DNA of 64,000 bases from Phoronis australis (lineage: Eukaryota > Phoronida > Phoronidae): the NCBI GenBank assembly GCA_002633005.1, contig NMRA01000101.1:542115-606114 (forward strand), given 5' to 3'. The translations under genes and the position numbers were made by a program. Of the stretch, positions 10,690-21,838 are shown one piece after another. How positions within the stretch are numbered: position 1 is the stretch's first letter; the number at the start of each line of letters is the position of its first letter. The notes below the pieces were generated by a model. It ran no database searches, was not told where the DNA came from, and saw only the letters and a list, made by a program, of their open reading frames with translations.

Positions 10690-12312
10690 ATGAAGTCCAA
10701 GAACGCACAGAAACTGGCAAAATGTCGAGTAGATTACCTCGGACGCGGCATTCCTCTCCAAACGGATGAAGGAGTGGAATCGGTTTACGGTCCGATTGAT
10801 GAACTTTTTCGAAGAGGGCGTGTCAAGAATTACAAAGGAACTGATGCGTGGCTAAGAATTTATAGCTCTGGAATAGCGATTCACTTTATCCAGTCCCAAA
10901 AAGTTGACTTTATTCCAATCAGAAACATGAAACTATCAGCGGCAGTTAAGTGTAATCATGTCGAAATGGACGAAGATACTGGCGAACGAATTCCTACTCT
11001 TGTCCCTCTGACATCAAACACTGAGAGCGACCATCCTGCTCTGTTTGCCATTACTATTCGTAGGCCGTGGGGTGTGAAGGTTTTGGATTGTCTGATTTTT
11101 GCCTGCAAAACTGATGACGCAGCTCTGTCTCTAGTGGCTGCAAGTGAACACGCTTACAGCAACAAAGACGACTGGAACAAACCTTGGCCAGGAAGCGCAG
11201 CCATAATGAAGGAAGATACCAAGAATGAAAAACGTGCAGCAAAGCAAGGGAAGCAAAAAGTCGGGAAACAGAACGCAACTTTACCCGCCACAAATTTTTC
11301 GAATGGAGCTCCAAACAGAGCGGTCACCTACGTCCCACGCCCAGCTGACGATATACCGCGACACCTACCATCACACACGCAGTCATTAATTGACGCCCCA
11401 TTTTACAACCCGTGGCGTTATACACGAATGCCGCCACTTTACGCGTATTCGGGTTTCTCGCGCCCGCTCGCTCATGTCTCTAACCTTGCAGTTGACCGGG
11501 CAAGCTTGGATAATTATGCACCACGAAGTGTCGGTCACTACCAAAAGGAGTTTTCTATCAACGGAATCGTTATGGGAGCTGGTGAAGACCCGAACACCAC
11601 TTACCACAGTGAGAGGCGGATTCAGGAACCGCCGTTCAAAGTTAACGGTGTAGTTACGGATCATGACCACATTCATCGACGTCCTGTACTTGTACAACCA
11701 ACTGCACTGCAAGATATGCATCTCTCTGATCATCATCTGGTGTTCTCAAATCAGCACGCCAGGTTCCGGTCATTTTTTGACGCACATGAGACGACTGATC
11801 TTAATGTGAATCCTGCGACAAACCCCGAGTTGGTAACCACTGCTCCAGGCAGCTCAATTTCGGCCGACTTTGTAGAATCCAAACGGTCACCACCCGTCAA
11901 CCAATTTCATACGAATGTTTTTGAAGTTCGAACCGAAACGTACAGCGAAGAAAAAGTCCCGTATGAGACTCAGGAAAAGGCTATGGATTTTGACATAGAA
12001 TCAGTAGCCGGCACCATTCCTAAACGGATTCACCCTGCCAGCGAAGTTGCACGTAACACCCGTCCGTTTGCACCGTCACAGCCTCAGTTTACTGCTGTTG
12101 ACGTTCCTCCGAAACGCGACGAAAGTAAAGTAAATCACGATCGCGCGGTAACAAGAACGTCCATTTATGTGCCGTCAACAGAAGAGCCTAAGACCTTGGT
12201 GGAAGTCAAGCAACCGATTGTGGCGCCAATAATTGTTCCACAGAAGGAGGAGCTGTTTTACGACGACGACGCGTCCGATTTGGTTCCAGACAAAAACGGA
12301 GGCGGAAACTGA
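10690..12312 (+). CDS. PTB-like domain adaptor protein, gene 2 (540 aa)
   Basis: The single open frame begins at ATG 10690, just after an in-frame TAG, and ends at TGA. Residues about 10-158 read as a PTB/PID domain: KCRVDYLGRG as first strand with the typical YLG turn, a helix VYGPIDELFRRG, strands AWLRIYSSGIAIHFI, a FIPIRNMKLSAAV strand with an acidic insertion after it, then HPALFAITIR, DCLIFACK, and a last helix AALSLVAASEHAY. A Lys-rich linker (about 174-196) leads into a long tail rich in Pro, His and Asn. The tail ends in an acidic stretch (about 520-531, FYDDDASD) resembling the ends of the tandem pair downstream. It is probably a cytoplasmic adaptor by family behaviour; partners are unknown. 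No intron is needed within the coding region. Confidence 0.8.
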   Translation: MKSKNAQKLAKCRVDYLGRGIPLQTDEGVESVYGPIDELFRRGRVKNYKGTDAWLRIYSSGIAIHFIQSQKVDFIPIRNMKLSAAVKCNHVEMDEDTGERIPTLVPLTSNTESDHPALFAITIRRPWGVKVLDCLIFACKTDDAALSLVAASEHAYSNKDDWNKPWPGSAAIMKEDTKNEKRAAKQGKQKVGKQNATLPATNFSNGAPNRAVTYVPRPADDIPRHLPSHTQSLIDAPFYNPWRYTRMPPLYAYSGFSRPLAHVSNLAVDRASLDNYAPRSVGHYQKEFSINGIVMGAGEDPNTTYHSERRIQEPPFKVNGVVTDHDHIHRRPVLVQPTALQDMHLSDHHLVFSNQHARFRSFFDAHETTDLNVNPATNPELVTTAPGSSISADFVESKRSPPVNQFHTNVFEVRTETYSEEKVPYETQEKAMDFDIESVAGTIPKRIHPASEVARNTRPFAPSQPQFTAVDVPPKRDESKVNHDRAVTRTSIYVPSTEEPKTLVEVKQPIVAPIIVPQKEELFYDDDASDLVPDKNGGGN

Positions 12313-13511
12313 TACGGACATTGGACTGTAACTGACTTGAAAGGGTTGACGTTAGAAACGTTTGATAAAATAACTGTAGGAGGAAAAACAGATTAACTTG
12401 TACGCCGCCTTGTACATATTTTGCTAGGACAGTATCACCGATAGTACATTACTTGGCGTGTACACAACAGCTGAAAATACTACGCAAGCGCCATCTTCCG
12501 TATGTATTTTATTTCCATAGGCTTTGCAATCCACCACAAAGCTACAATCGTCTCTGACTTCTAGTTTCACGTTCATCCGATACAATATTTGTCATTTTCA
12601 AAACGACCTCATATTGTGCAAATATATGTTGTAATGTACACCATAACGTTACACAGGAATGGATGAATTTGTATCGAACAAACTTAGCATGTAATGACGT
12701 TACATTTTATTTTGTCGTGTACTTACTGCTAAATTGACCGTTGTATATCACTAGAAACGAGCAAGATCGGTAATTTCGGAAAGAAAATTTAACAAAAATA
12801 CTTGTAACGAGAATACTCCCATAATTCAACATTCCAGCTTCGCTATCCAATCATTTTTTAGCGATGGCAATTTTGCTATGTATAGTCTACCCCAGTAAGG
12901 TCTCGAGTTTACTCGCAAAACGCTCACATTTCACTCGCATTTTGCGTGGTTATGCGTGATATGACCAAACTTGCAAGGAACTAGCGCTACAGAACGCATA
13001 TTTGGTTGATAAGATAACTGTCGTCATTGGCATACGGTCAGTTTGGTGAATGCTCTTTCGATGCCGTTCATGCTGGGATCGTGAAGCGATCAGAATTAGC
13101 ATGCAGGCTTCGGTTAAATAGCGTTAAAATAAGAGTTTTTCGAGTGTTCTTTGCTTTCTTGCTTTATATAGTCTTCAAGCATTAGATTTTGGGCAAGTTT
13201 CTTTAAAACACATTTTGTGTGTATAATGATATCGACATTTTAGTTATTTCTTGTCTTACGTGTGTCTGCTGAGTGGCCTACTGAAAACAAATGTCAGCCA
13301 GCTTGCTTGTACAGAACTGTGTAAAGTGGAATGCTTCAGAAAAAATAAATATTAGTAATAATAACGGAATGAGTTAAAATGATTATTGTTAGAAGGTGCA
13401 ATTTAAGTTCGATTACATGTACGCTGCAGCGGACATTTCGCTCTTACGTTTACGGCAGACCCAGTTGTCTCGCATTCTATTATGATCTCCCGCTTGTTCA
13501 ATCCAGGCGTG
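12313..13511. other. 3' flank of gene 2
   Basis: AT-rich sequence, partly 3' UTR. The first clear AATAAA after the stop is near 13344, about 1 kb downstream. It contains one copy (12820-12841) of a 22-bp sequence that recurs identically at 15858-15879. Confidence 0.4.
12820..12841 (+). repeat. 22-bp block shared with 15858-15879
   Basis: An identical 22-bp word (core ATTCAACATTCCAGCTTC) is found here and at 15858-15879. Both are followed within about 140 bp by similar text (TCGAGT..ACTCGC and GCRTGGTT.TGCG), and a related stretch may occur in reverse near 20025-20085. I read these as decayed copies of one dispersed repeat family. Confidence 0.45.
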
Positions 13512-13636
13512 CGTTCAGTAACCCTAGGACCTACGCTAGGACCTAGCTAAAACCTAGACAAAGTCACGTGTTCTCATTTATCTCACGTAATCTCGGGAAG
13601 TCTTGCTTTTTAGCGAGGTAATAGCTTTACTGAACG
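13512..13636. mobile_element. Small MITE-like element with 10-bp inverted ends
   Basis: CGTTCAGTAA (13512-13521) faces TTACTGAACG (13627-13636), a perfect 10-bp inverted pair 125 bp apart. The interior has repeats of CTAGGACCTA and no coding frame. No convincing target-site duplication was seen, so the element assignment is tentative. Confidence 0.4.
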
Positions 13637-14750
13637 GGAGGCAGGTTTCGCTTCTTTTCATTCACGAATGTTGGCAACCATGCCTATTCTTATGACGATT
13701 CGCCCAAAAATGCAGTTATTTTTGACAAAGACAAAATCGATGATTGCTCAGCGATGTAGGTTGAGCAATACAAGTACTTTCTAGACCCGTAGCCGGGAGG
13801 GGGCCGGTCGGGGGTTCCACTGAACCTCCCCACCCCCCCTCCGCGGAAAAGGTCCAGACCCAGCATATTCGTTAAAGATATTTTTATATAAGGATATAGG
13901 CGGACAACAACAAAAACTGTTGCAGCTACTGGTACTACTAACTATAATGATAACTAAAATAGTAACAATTTTGAAATTACCTCCTATTCAAAGCATTTCA
14001 CGTGACATCGGGCGGTACCCGGCAAACTCCGCCCGAGTGGTGTCTGTGTAGATGACAGGATATCGTGCAGACGACAAGATGAGGCTTGATCAGTATTGAA
14101 AGCGCGTGGTGGCAGCACCAACGGTTAACAAGGGAATCCAAAAGTGAATGTGTATACTTATTGTAGGCATAGATGTCCAGCCCTATGACCTAAGTAAGCT
14201 TTATAGCAAAGAGGGTGCTTCCAAAAAGTAGTGCGATGTGAATGCCTTAAAATCGGCCAGGAAACGGAACAGCCGTAATTTGTGATTTGTTAGTGTGCTA
14301 TTTTGGATTAATTGCTAGCAATTAGTACTGTAAAGTGCAGGCATTTTCAAGCTTTTAATTGAAAGTGATCGTCAGATATGCAAATATGTTGGTCATCCAG
14401 TGTCCACTCTGATTGTATATTGGTGGATTGACATGCATGCGTGTACACGTGTGTGCGTTTCCTTTCTTTTAAATTCAGCACACGCTGACTGTAAGTTCAC
14501 GATTGGCAGTCTTCCACCGTGCTCAAAAATCAGACATTCAACTACCGTGTTTTCTTGCACTGAGAAAACCCCGTCAAGCATTTTCACTTCATTAGGGAAA
14601 AAAGGCCTAGACCTCAACTTTGGTCAATAAAGAAAGTCTCCTCTTGTCAATCAGTGTTCATCATGGTGCACAGTTCCGCAGACTTCATACGAGCAACAAA
14701 CTTGACAGAAAAGATTTCCAAGGTTACATGTACCTACATGTAGCCTATGC
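13637..14750. other. Intergenic, G-rich/C-rich tract near 13795-13850
   Basis: No gene seen. A GGGAGGGGGCC...CCCCACCCCCCC stretch at about 13797-13848 looks like the end of another degraded inverted-repeat element. A GGGCGG/CCGCCC stem lies near 14010-14036 and a perfect 14-bp palindrome AATTGCTAGCAATT near 14310. Confidence 0.35.
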
Positions 14751-15165
14751 CGAAGGTTCACTACTCCGAAAGCTCACTATGACTCCGATGGTTCGCTACC
14801 TTCGAAAATTCAATACTTCGAATTTCCCCAATTTCAAAAACAGAGCTTCGACAGTTCACTGCAATTTCGCATGCACATTGAAAATGAATCTAGACAGTGA
14901 CCACCGTCTCTAGTTGTAGCCTACTGGCCAGCTAGACGGTGGTCTCTCTGTCTACATGAAATCCAAACAAAGTGGTTTTGTATCCGGGCGTTATTTTCAA
15001 TATAGGTGCATCTAATAACCGAAGAATCGTTTATTTTTGCATGTAACAGTACAAAAATTACACCTGAGTTTGATAGTTTAGATATTTTCGGAGCAGTGAA
15101 CCTTCGGAGTAAAGAATCTTCAAAGCAGTGAACCTTCTGAATAGAAAACCTTCGAAATAGTGGGC
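14751..15165. repeat. Fold-back structure with inverted 16-bp minisatellite arms
   Basis: The right arm (15087-15165) holds five tandem 16-bp units of the type TTCGGAGCAGTGAACC. The left arm (14751-14822) holds about four diverged units of the reverse complement, type GGTTCACTACTCCGAA. Between them an imperfect inverted pair with core GACCACCGTCT (left at about 14899-14909) and AGACGGTGGTC (right at about 14934-14944) forms the centre around 14922. The arrangement resembles a fold-back transposon whose arms carry short tandem repeats. No transposase frame and no clear target duplication were found. Confidence 0.6.
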
Positions 15166-16595
15166 TGTTCACATTTCCAGTGATGTAAGAAACTCAAGTT
15201 GAACTCGCAAAAATACAACAAGATAAACAATTTCGTGAACACATTCTCCGACTAAACTTCACATTTCCGTCTGAGCACGTAATGAGGTGTAATCACTCAT
15301 TTAAGCATGACTGATTTCAAATTTTGATAGGAGGTAACGAGAGAACGTTCTCTTGCTGGACCACATTACATCCGAATTTGTGTCCCGTTCTTTGCGAGCA
15401 ACCGTCACAGCATCCTCATTTCTGGTATTACATGTCCCGCCTCATCTCACAAACATAGAGCTGAGAGTCATCGTTGTGTATACAGATTTCCCTCCCCCCT
15501 AATTAAGCTGCGCCAAGTTCCTTTCTGAAAACTCTACAGTGTCGACGTTTGTAAAATATCAAAAGTCCACCGGTCTAAAATTCGAACCACCCCCGCTCAA
15601 TGCTGGCTACGGACCTGCTTTCAACGTGCATAGAGGCCCCATGTGAAAACTTTCTTGTTTCCGCGAGGTCAGAAGAACAAGTATAAGGACCGATCGCGAA
15701 GGTAACGTTGGTTTGTATGGACTGAAGTGGAGGACAACATTGAGCTTGGGCACGGACATAACGGTTTGCTTATTTAGAACACCCCGGTTTTTTGTACTAG
15801 ACTGAGTTCCGTAAACCCAAGACGGATGCTCATAAAGCGGAAACACTGAATGCATCGCATAATTCAACATTCCAGCTTCACCGACCGTCACTTCAGTACC
15901 CTTCATTTTTCTCATTAATACTATTAACTGAGTTCAGTATCGAGTACACTCGCGAATGAAACACGTGTCTTTCTTTTGCGAGATTTTGCATGGTTTTGCG
16001 CGATCTCGCTTTTCTCGAAGGAAACTTCATTCGCATTTGAGGTGAAATTTGAGGATAGCAAGATATCTGAGCTTGTCCGAATGGAGTTATATGTGACAAA
16101 GCCATTGCTCACGAAACCTTGAAACTATGCTTGTCAACAATTGTATCATGTACGGTTTGAAGAGCATTGCACAAGGGCTAACCGACAATGAACTGAGACA
16201 ACTGCGTCATATAGGATGAAGCGTACAAAACAAATAATACATGCCTAACATTTTTCCTCATCAGTTGATATCATAGTTCTCGGCCCACCAGTACTGCTTT
16301 CATTATTGCTGCATTCCTTAAAGTTAATGCAGTCTAATGACAAGAAAAAAATTGATTTCATCGCTCTGTTGCACTTGTTTAGGTCAAGTGATAGAAAAAG
16401 CGAGAGGTGGGACCTAAGGCATAAAAGGCTTGGGACTGTGGTCGAATCTACTGAAACGGCACTGAAATTCGAACTCGATTTTTTTACATTTTCCGTTCTC
16501 CTTTTGCAGTTGCGAACTGAAAATACGTGTCCCTTCGTCTGTGCTGGAATACGTTATGGTTCATGTGCATGGATCTCTAGTCCAAGTTCTGTGAT
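15166..16595. other. Intergenic with dispersed repeat copy at 15858-15879
   Basis: No supported gene. It holds the second copy of the 22-bp block described at 12820 and, at about 15930-16040, TCGAG/CTCGC-rich text that belongs to the same decayed family. Confidence 0.4.
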
Positions 16596-16670
16596 TTGAT
16601 GACCCTTAGATTCGAGCTAAAATTCGAGTAAACGCTCGAGATTTCTAGTAGAAGCTAGTAGGGTCATCAA
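16596..16670. repeat. Hairpin with 11-bp perfect stem
   Basis: TTGATGACCCT (16596-16606) pairs with AGGGTCATCAA (16660-16670). The enclosed text, rich in TTCGAG and CTCGAG, resembles the interior of the MITE at 20715-21118, so this may be a relic of the same family. Confidence 0.45.
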
Positions 16671-16986
16671 GTTCAAACTAAGATTATACAATTATCCATT
16701 ATTTACTCGAACCTTTTGAAATTCACTCTTATGATCGGACGGCTATCACACGTCTTTGGTGGACAGGCAATCAGCGCCACCTACAGATCCCATTCAATAT
16801 GGACGGGAGGTTTCAACCTAGTAGTGGTATCAACAGCGTTTTTAAACACCTTCCCTGCTATGAGAATGCTGGAAAATTTTCGCTGACTTGCGGTGGGACA
16901 TACTAATGGAGGGAAAAGTCAAATCTCTTGAAATATCCATAGATGAAGGACATCATGTCTCATACATTGCCCATTGAGACGAAGAA

Positions 16987-17033
16987 CCCACGGCTGCATA
17001 GTCAGAGGCTTTGACTGACTCTAAAGCCGTGGG
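16987..17033. repeat. Hairpin with 9-bp outer and 6-bp inner stems
   Basis: CCCACGGCT (16987-16995) pairs with AGCCGTGGG (17025-17033). Inside, AGTCAG (17000-17005) pairs with CTGACT (17015-17020). It is isolated and of unknown role. Confidence 0.5.
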
Positions 17034-20000
17034 ATTTCTGTTCCAGCCGATGTCAAAATTACCTAAAATAAATTAGTGAACTTAATCCAATTAAACAATG
17101 GGAGGGATTTACATTGGAATTTATTCCTTGCTTTTAATTTGAGCCACTATGTGTAGCAGTGAATTTCTGTCCACTAAATCTGAGTCGGGACCAAGCAGCA
17201 GTTGCTTTCTCGCTCTCATCACTCTTTAGCAAAGGAAAGTCGTGTTTTGGGCAAAAATTGGAGTGTCTCGAAAAAAGAACAGTCATACTGCATCAGCATT
17301 TTGTTAAAGATGCATATGAAACTTAGCAAAAGGCTAGAGCATGTGTGGTTCTATATATGCATTTTGAGTGAAGTATAATGAAACATGTGAGTTGAAGAAG
17401 CGCCCTCATAGTGCAGTTTTGAAAACAAAATGGCCGCTGTAGACTTTGTGACAGTCAGAAATTGCAGGTTTTATGTAAATCTCATCTTTATCAGTTGAAA
17501 AAATTATTACGTCATATATAGGCAAAAATAGGAAGCAATATAATGTGCAGTATAATACGTGATGATATATATGTACGTGTAATATCAGCTTGACAGCTGC
17601 TGCCCAAAGATTACGAGTCTAGTCACTGTATAGTATCTCCCTGAAAACTTATGGTTGCTAAAACTTACAGTCTACAGCCATTTTCCGAACATGTCAGGTT
17701 TGTACATACAATTTTAGTAATTACTGGTTTGGCCCAAAGACGCTTCACCGATCTTTTCAGCTCGATTTTTATAGTACTTTCAGAACCGCCGAAGTCGCAT
17801 TTAGGGAGAATAGTGACTGCACACGCGTAAATTTCCTTTCTTTTTGTTACCAGTCTGAATATGTTCCCGGAAACTTCTTTCGGTGGTGGTCGTCATACAC
17901 CAACCTTTAACCTAGTACGTACATTGACACAACTTTTCGGTCACTGTCACAGCATTCTTGCAAAACGTGCAAGGGTGCACAGAAAAAATTCCCCAATTCC
18001 GGCCAAGCAAACTCTAAGCCCGGTGTAGTAATTAGGTACTCCACACACGCCAAGCCAACGACATGCCATACCCAAAGATCCAACAACCAGGCAACAAGAA
18101 TCGTCGGTTTGAGTCTAGAGTTTGGTCACAGTTTATGGAATATTGTCGTTGCGTGCGTAAAGTTTTGATATTTTCCAAAAACACATTGAGGTTTTTGGCA
18201 TTTGGGTTTCAGTCTTTTCTGTGGTCACCGATTAAATTATTTGTGATTATGTTTAGCGAATACAAAAACACGCGTCGTGCTTAGGTGTATTTTCGTAGGT
18301 GACGTGAATTAGACATGTCACTCATATTATAGGGGGTTTTTCGTGACGAGGCATCCCAGTGAACGGATGGTTTTGCAATTTATTTTTTTCTGCGAAAGGG
18401 TTCAGTTGGTGTGTGAGGAGCTCTCAAAAAGTGTCCGTTTTGGTGACACTAAAACTCTATAGAAGAGTTATATATTATTTAGGTTAGTCGGGCTGAAAGC
18501 TACAATCTAAATGAATGTTTAATATGTTTTAGTTCAATAAATAAACATTCCAGTTTGTGGCGTTTAAGAGGTATGGTAAAACCCGCTACAAAAGGCTGAC
18601 TTTACCACCGAGGCCCACTGGCCCACAATAAATGATTTCCCGTTAATCCTGCTAACGGGTGGCTTCATACCACGATGACTCTAACAGGACAAACATCTTC
18701 ACCTCTAAGACCAAAACGGTGGCGCTATCTTCCAACCCTTACCAGTGACCAATTGGCACGATTTTTACAGACAATGAAATTAACAGTTTAACCCAAACTG
18801 TTTCTTAGCCAAAAATACAGAACAAATCACCTGAATAAATAATTCGCAATGACACTGTTTATGTACAGTTGTCATTACAGAGTGTGCACACTTACTTTGT
18901 ATTTTTACTTAGTTAATGCCGAATTAATAATTTATATTTGCCGATTCCCGCACATCATCGGATGCCCTGCCACGTTTAAAGCAGCTTGTATTTGACAAAA
19001 AATCCACTTAGATTGGTAATTTTACACTGATTTTTATAACCTTGTTGATTGTCCCCTCCGTTACAAGATCTCCCCTTCAATACATTTTTCTGAGTGAATA
19101 GAAGTAAAAAAATAGTGTATTATTTTACTATTAACTCTAGTCAAAGAGAGACCAAAGCGCCAATCAAAGAGAGACCGAAACGCCAATAGTTTACAGAATA
19201 TCGCGGATTCAACCCCAGTCATTATTGAAGAAGTTAAACTTTTTACACGTCTTTTTAGCGGAGGGATCATTTTGCATTTTGACATGCTCGCCGCGATAAT
19301 ATATTTTCGAAAAAAGTCTATCAGATGCAACTAATACTTTACATGGCACAATATCTAAAAAAATAAATCAGTTGCTAATTAGAAAATGATTGCGCAGTTT
19401 TAAAATTCACCTCCGTTACGGCCATTTGCACAATAAACGTCGTCTTGTGATGTCGAAAACTCTGAAATGATTTTTATTAAAAACTTATTTTCATTCTCCT
19501 ATGGACATTTCACTGTGGATTCGCCCTTTTCGACCACCACGCGTTCAATTTGTCACTGTTGTGCGGAGGGAGATAAAAAGTTATACAAGATGGCCAAAAC
19601 TTCCAAACGTAGAAAAAAGCGTTCAGTATTGAAAAGTCAATAACGTATATTACGCAGCAAGGATAGTGGGAACCAACTGTAGTTCAGTATGGAATAATGA
19701 TTGTACGAAGCTGATAAAGTGAGCATGATACATTAAGTATTATTCCCAATAAACTTTTCATTTAGTCGAGGCAAAATGTTGAGTTTTCACTGACAACAAA
19801 ACACTCAAAGCAGACCCATGGCCCAAATCCCCGTGTACATGAGCACGCTAAGTTCAGCACTACTACAATGTCAGAGAAGATTTTATATAGAAAAGAATTG
19901 CAGTGAGCTGTATTTATGCTAAATGAACAAACGTGACGTAATGGTGGTTTACGAAAACAATAAATTCTGTATGGTGTCGTTTTTTGTATCTTTGACTTTC

Positions 20001-20286
20001 CTAACAACGCACAAACCTGCTGCGCGTTGAGTAGAAATTTTCGAGATCACGCCAAATCACGCAAGCGTAACGCAAGATGACTCTAATGTGTTTCTCGGGC
20101 ATTAAGCTCACGCCTGTGGCACACTTGCAAAATCATTCCACCCCTGAAAATGAGTGTCGGTCGTGTATCGTCCCCACGATTAACTCTGCCACTTTACTGA
20201 TTGCTGCATTCAGCTCCGACGCCACACGTTGTCAATGGTAGTATACATTATGTTTACAATTGTGTTCTAGGAAGGAAGCGGTTATT
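17034..20286. other. Intergenic, no gene seen
   Basis: About 3.2 kb of AT-rich DNA. I noticed only a short CCCGTTA/TAACGGG stem near 18640-18657 and the 23-bp duplication at 19141. No frame here has recognisable protein motifs. Confidence 0.4.
19141..19186 (+). repeat. 23-bp tandem duplication
   Basis: Two adjacent 23-bp units starting TCAAAGAGAGACC differ at two positions. It is too short to suggest a function. Confidence 0.7.
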
Positions 20287-20354
20287 ACAATGGCATCCTG
20301 ACAGTCTCTGCGGGAAGGAGAGACAATGTCAGACTGTCAGTGTGTCGCCATTGT
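20287..20354. repeat. Long imperfect hairpin
   Basis: ACAATGGC (20287-20294) pairs with GCCATTGT (20347-20354), and after a small asymmetric bulge CTGACAGTCT (20298-20307) pairs with AGACTGTCAG (20331-20340). A further short AGAGAC/GTCTCT match sits near the loop. A 68-nt folded arm of this size is compatible with a MITE remnant or a small-RNA precursor. Confidence 0.5.
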
Positions 20355-20714
20355 TCTACGACGTGTGCTTTGCGTGACTGTCGTATTCACATGCTGTGAA
20401 AATTCTCTCATCTGTTGGTCCTTATCTAAACTGAATGATCGTGGATCATAGACATACCAGAATTCCGAGATTTACCACGATATTTTAAGTTACGGCTTCC
20501 ACGATTTCTGTTCATTGCGTTTGAATCCCTGTTTAAATTGCAGAGTCTAAGGTAAGTATATTTATGCCGTGGCATTCATGCAGGCGTGGGTTCCTCAGAG
20601 GCAACAGTCTCGCAAGTAACGCAAGACTTCGCGAGATATCGCCATGTATTGCAAGCAAAGCACGAGATCACACTAGTTACCTCAACGAGGTTCTTGCGTA
20701 TACGAAAGTCTACC

Positions 20715-21118
20715 CGGGGCCCGGTCTCCAATCTTTTTACTCGAAATGGAACTCGAAATTAGGTTTGGCATTTTCTACTCTACTTTTGGGCGAAATCAAG
20801 ATAAGTGTCTATTATTCTATGCTCGAGTACACAATAACTTACGTATATAATTTATTGCCCTTAGTTCACAGTTTGTAAACCCAATATTAAAGCAATAAGT
20901 TCGAGTTTGAACTCGAAATTTTGAGATTTTGCTCGAGTTTGTAGCACGAATATAAGGGTCTTCAAGGGCAAACTTGAACTAGAAACTCCTACGCATAAAC
21001 TATAATGTATTTGAGCACGGTCTGATAACCAATTATCTTAAGTTCGCACAAAAGGAGCAGAGAAATTGCCACTAGTTTCGAGTTCGTTTCGAGTACAAAG
21101 ATTAGAGACCGGGCCCTG
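20715..21118. mobile_element. MITE with about 40-bp inverted ends
   Basis: The left end (CGGGGCCCGGTCTCCAATCT from 20715) and the reverse complement of the right end (CAGGGCCCGGTCTCTAATCT up to 21118) match over about 40 bp, continuing with TTTACTCGAAA and AACTCGAAA. Length is 404 bp. The interior is rich in TCGAG and has no transposase. The CAGGG-type terminus suggests a hAT-like family. The flanks AGTCTACC and GTCTCGTA do not make a clean 8-bp duplication. A related right end lies at 54121-54163. Confidence 0.7.
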
Positions 21119-21838
21119 GTCTCGTAGAGCACTCTCATAGTTAAAACACTGTTAGAATTACAATGCTTTCAGGCTCGCATTGAAAAGAAGAGTTCCTTTA
21201 CTCAGTCACTGACAGACTGCTTTTTTTGCTGATTGAGATTTAATAAAGTTTCATAAACACATATGTGGAGCGTAATAGCAAGTTTCTGACTTTGAGTCTT
21301 TAACCACTATTTTATGTCAGAGCTATACAACAACAAAAATTATTGTGTCTTTGTGATTTAATTAAAGTCGCCAATGCTCTTCATTGTCTGTTGAACTTCT
21401 GCTGAAATCAAGTTAAAACACCCTTAAAATACTCTTCCATTTCTCGAGGGTGATTTGGCTCTGCCAGCAGACCGCTTGAATGTGACCACGAGGCCCGATT
21501 TCAGAAAATCTCTTTTCTCGCCGATTTTGTCCTAAAATAAGACTTTGTTTCAATATTTTTCTTTGATACTGACAGCCTTATTTAGTTTTGAAATCGAAAT
21601 ATAAGTCTAAATTTCCTAAAACAATGTTCCCGGTTTTCGTGTTCTTTAATTCCAACGGGCTTGCCGCCAAAATACATGACCTGTGTTTGACAATAACTAG
21701 TCAACAGATTGAACATAGAACGTTTAAATTGCACTTTCATTTTTTTCAGGTGACGCCTATTTAACAAAAATTTACAGAAGACTGACTAGGCGACTTACAA
21801 AAGCGTGTTCATTCGTTTGATAGGAGCTCCCTTCAGTT
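21119..21838. other. 5' flank of the tandem pair
   Basis: AT-rich. Immediately before the ATG at 21839 the text CTCCCTTCAG|TT makes a good splice acceptor, so the mRNA may have a non-coding 5' exon upstream in this stretch. Confidence 0.35.
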
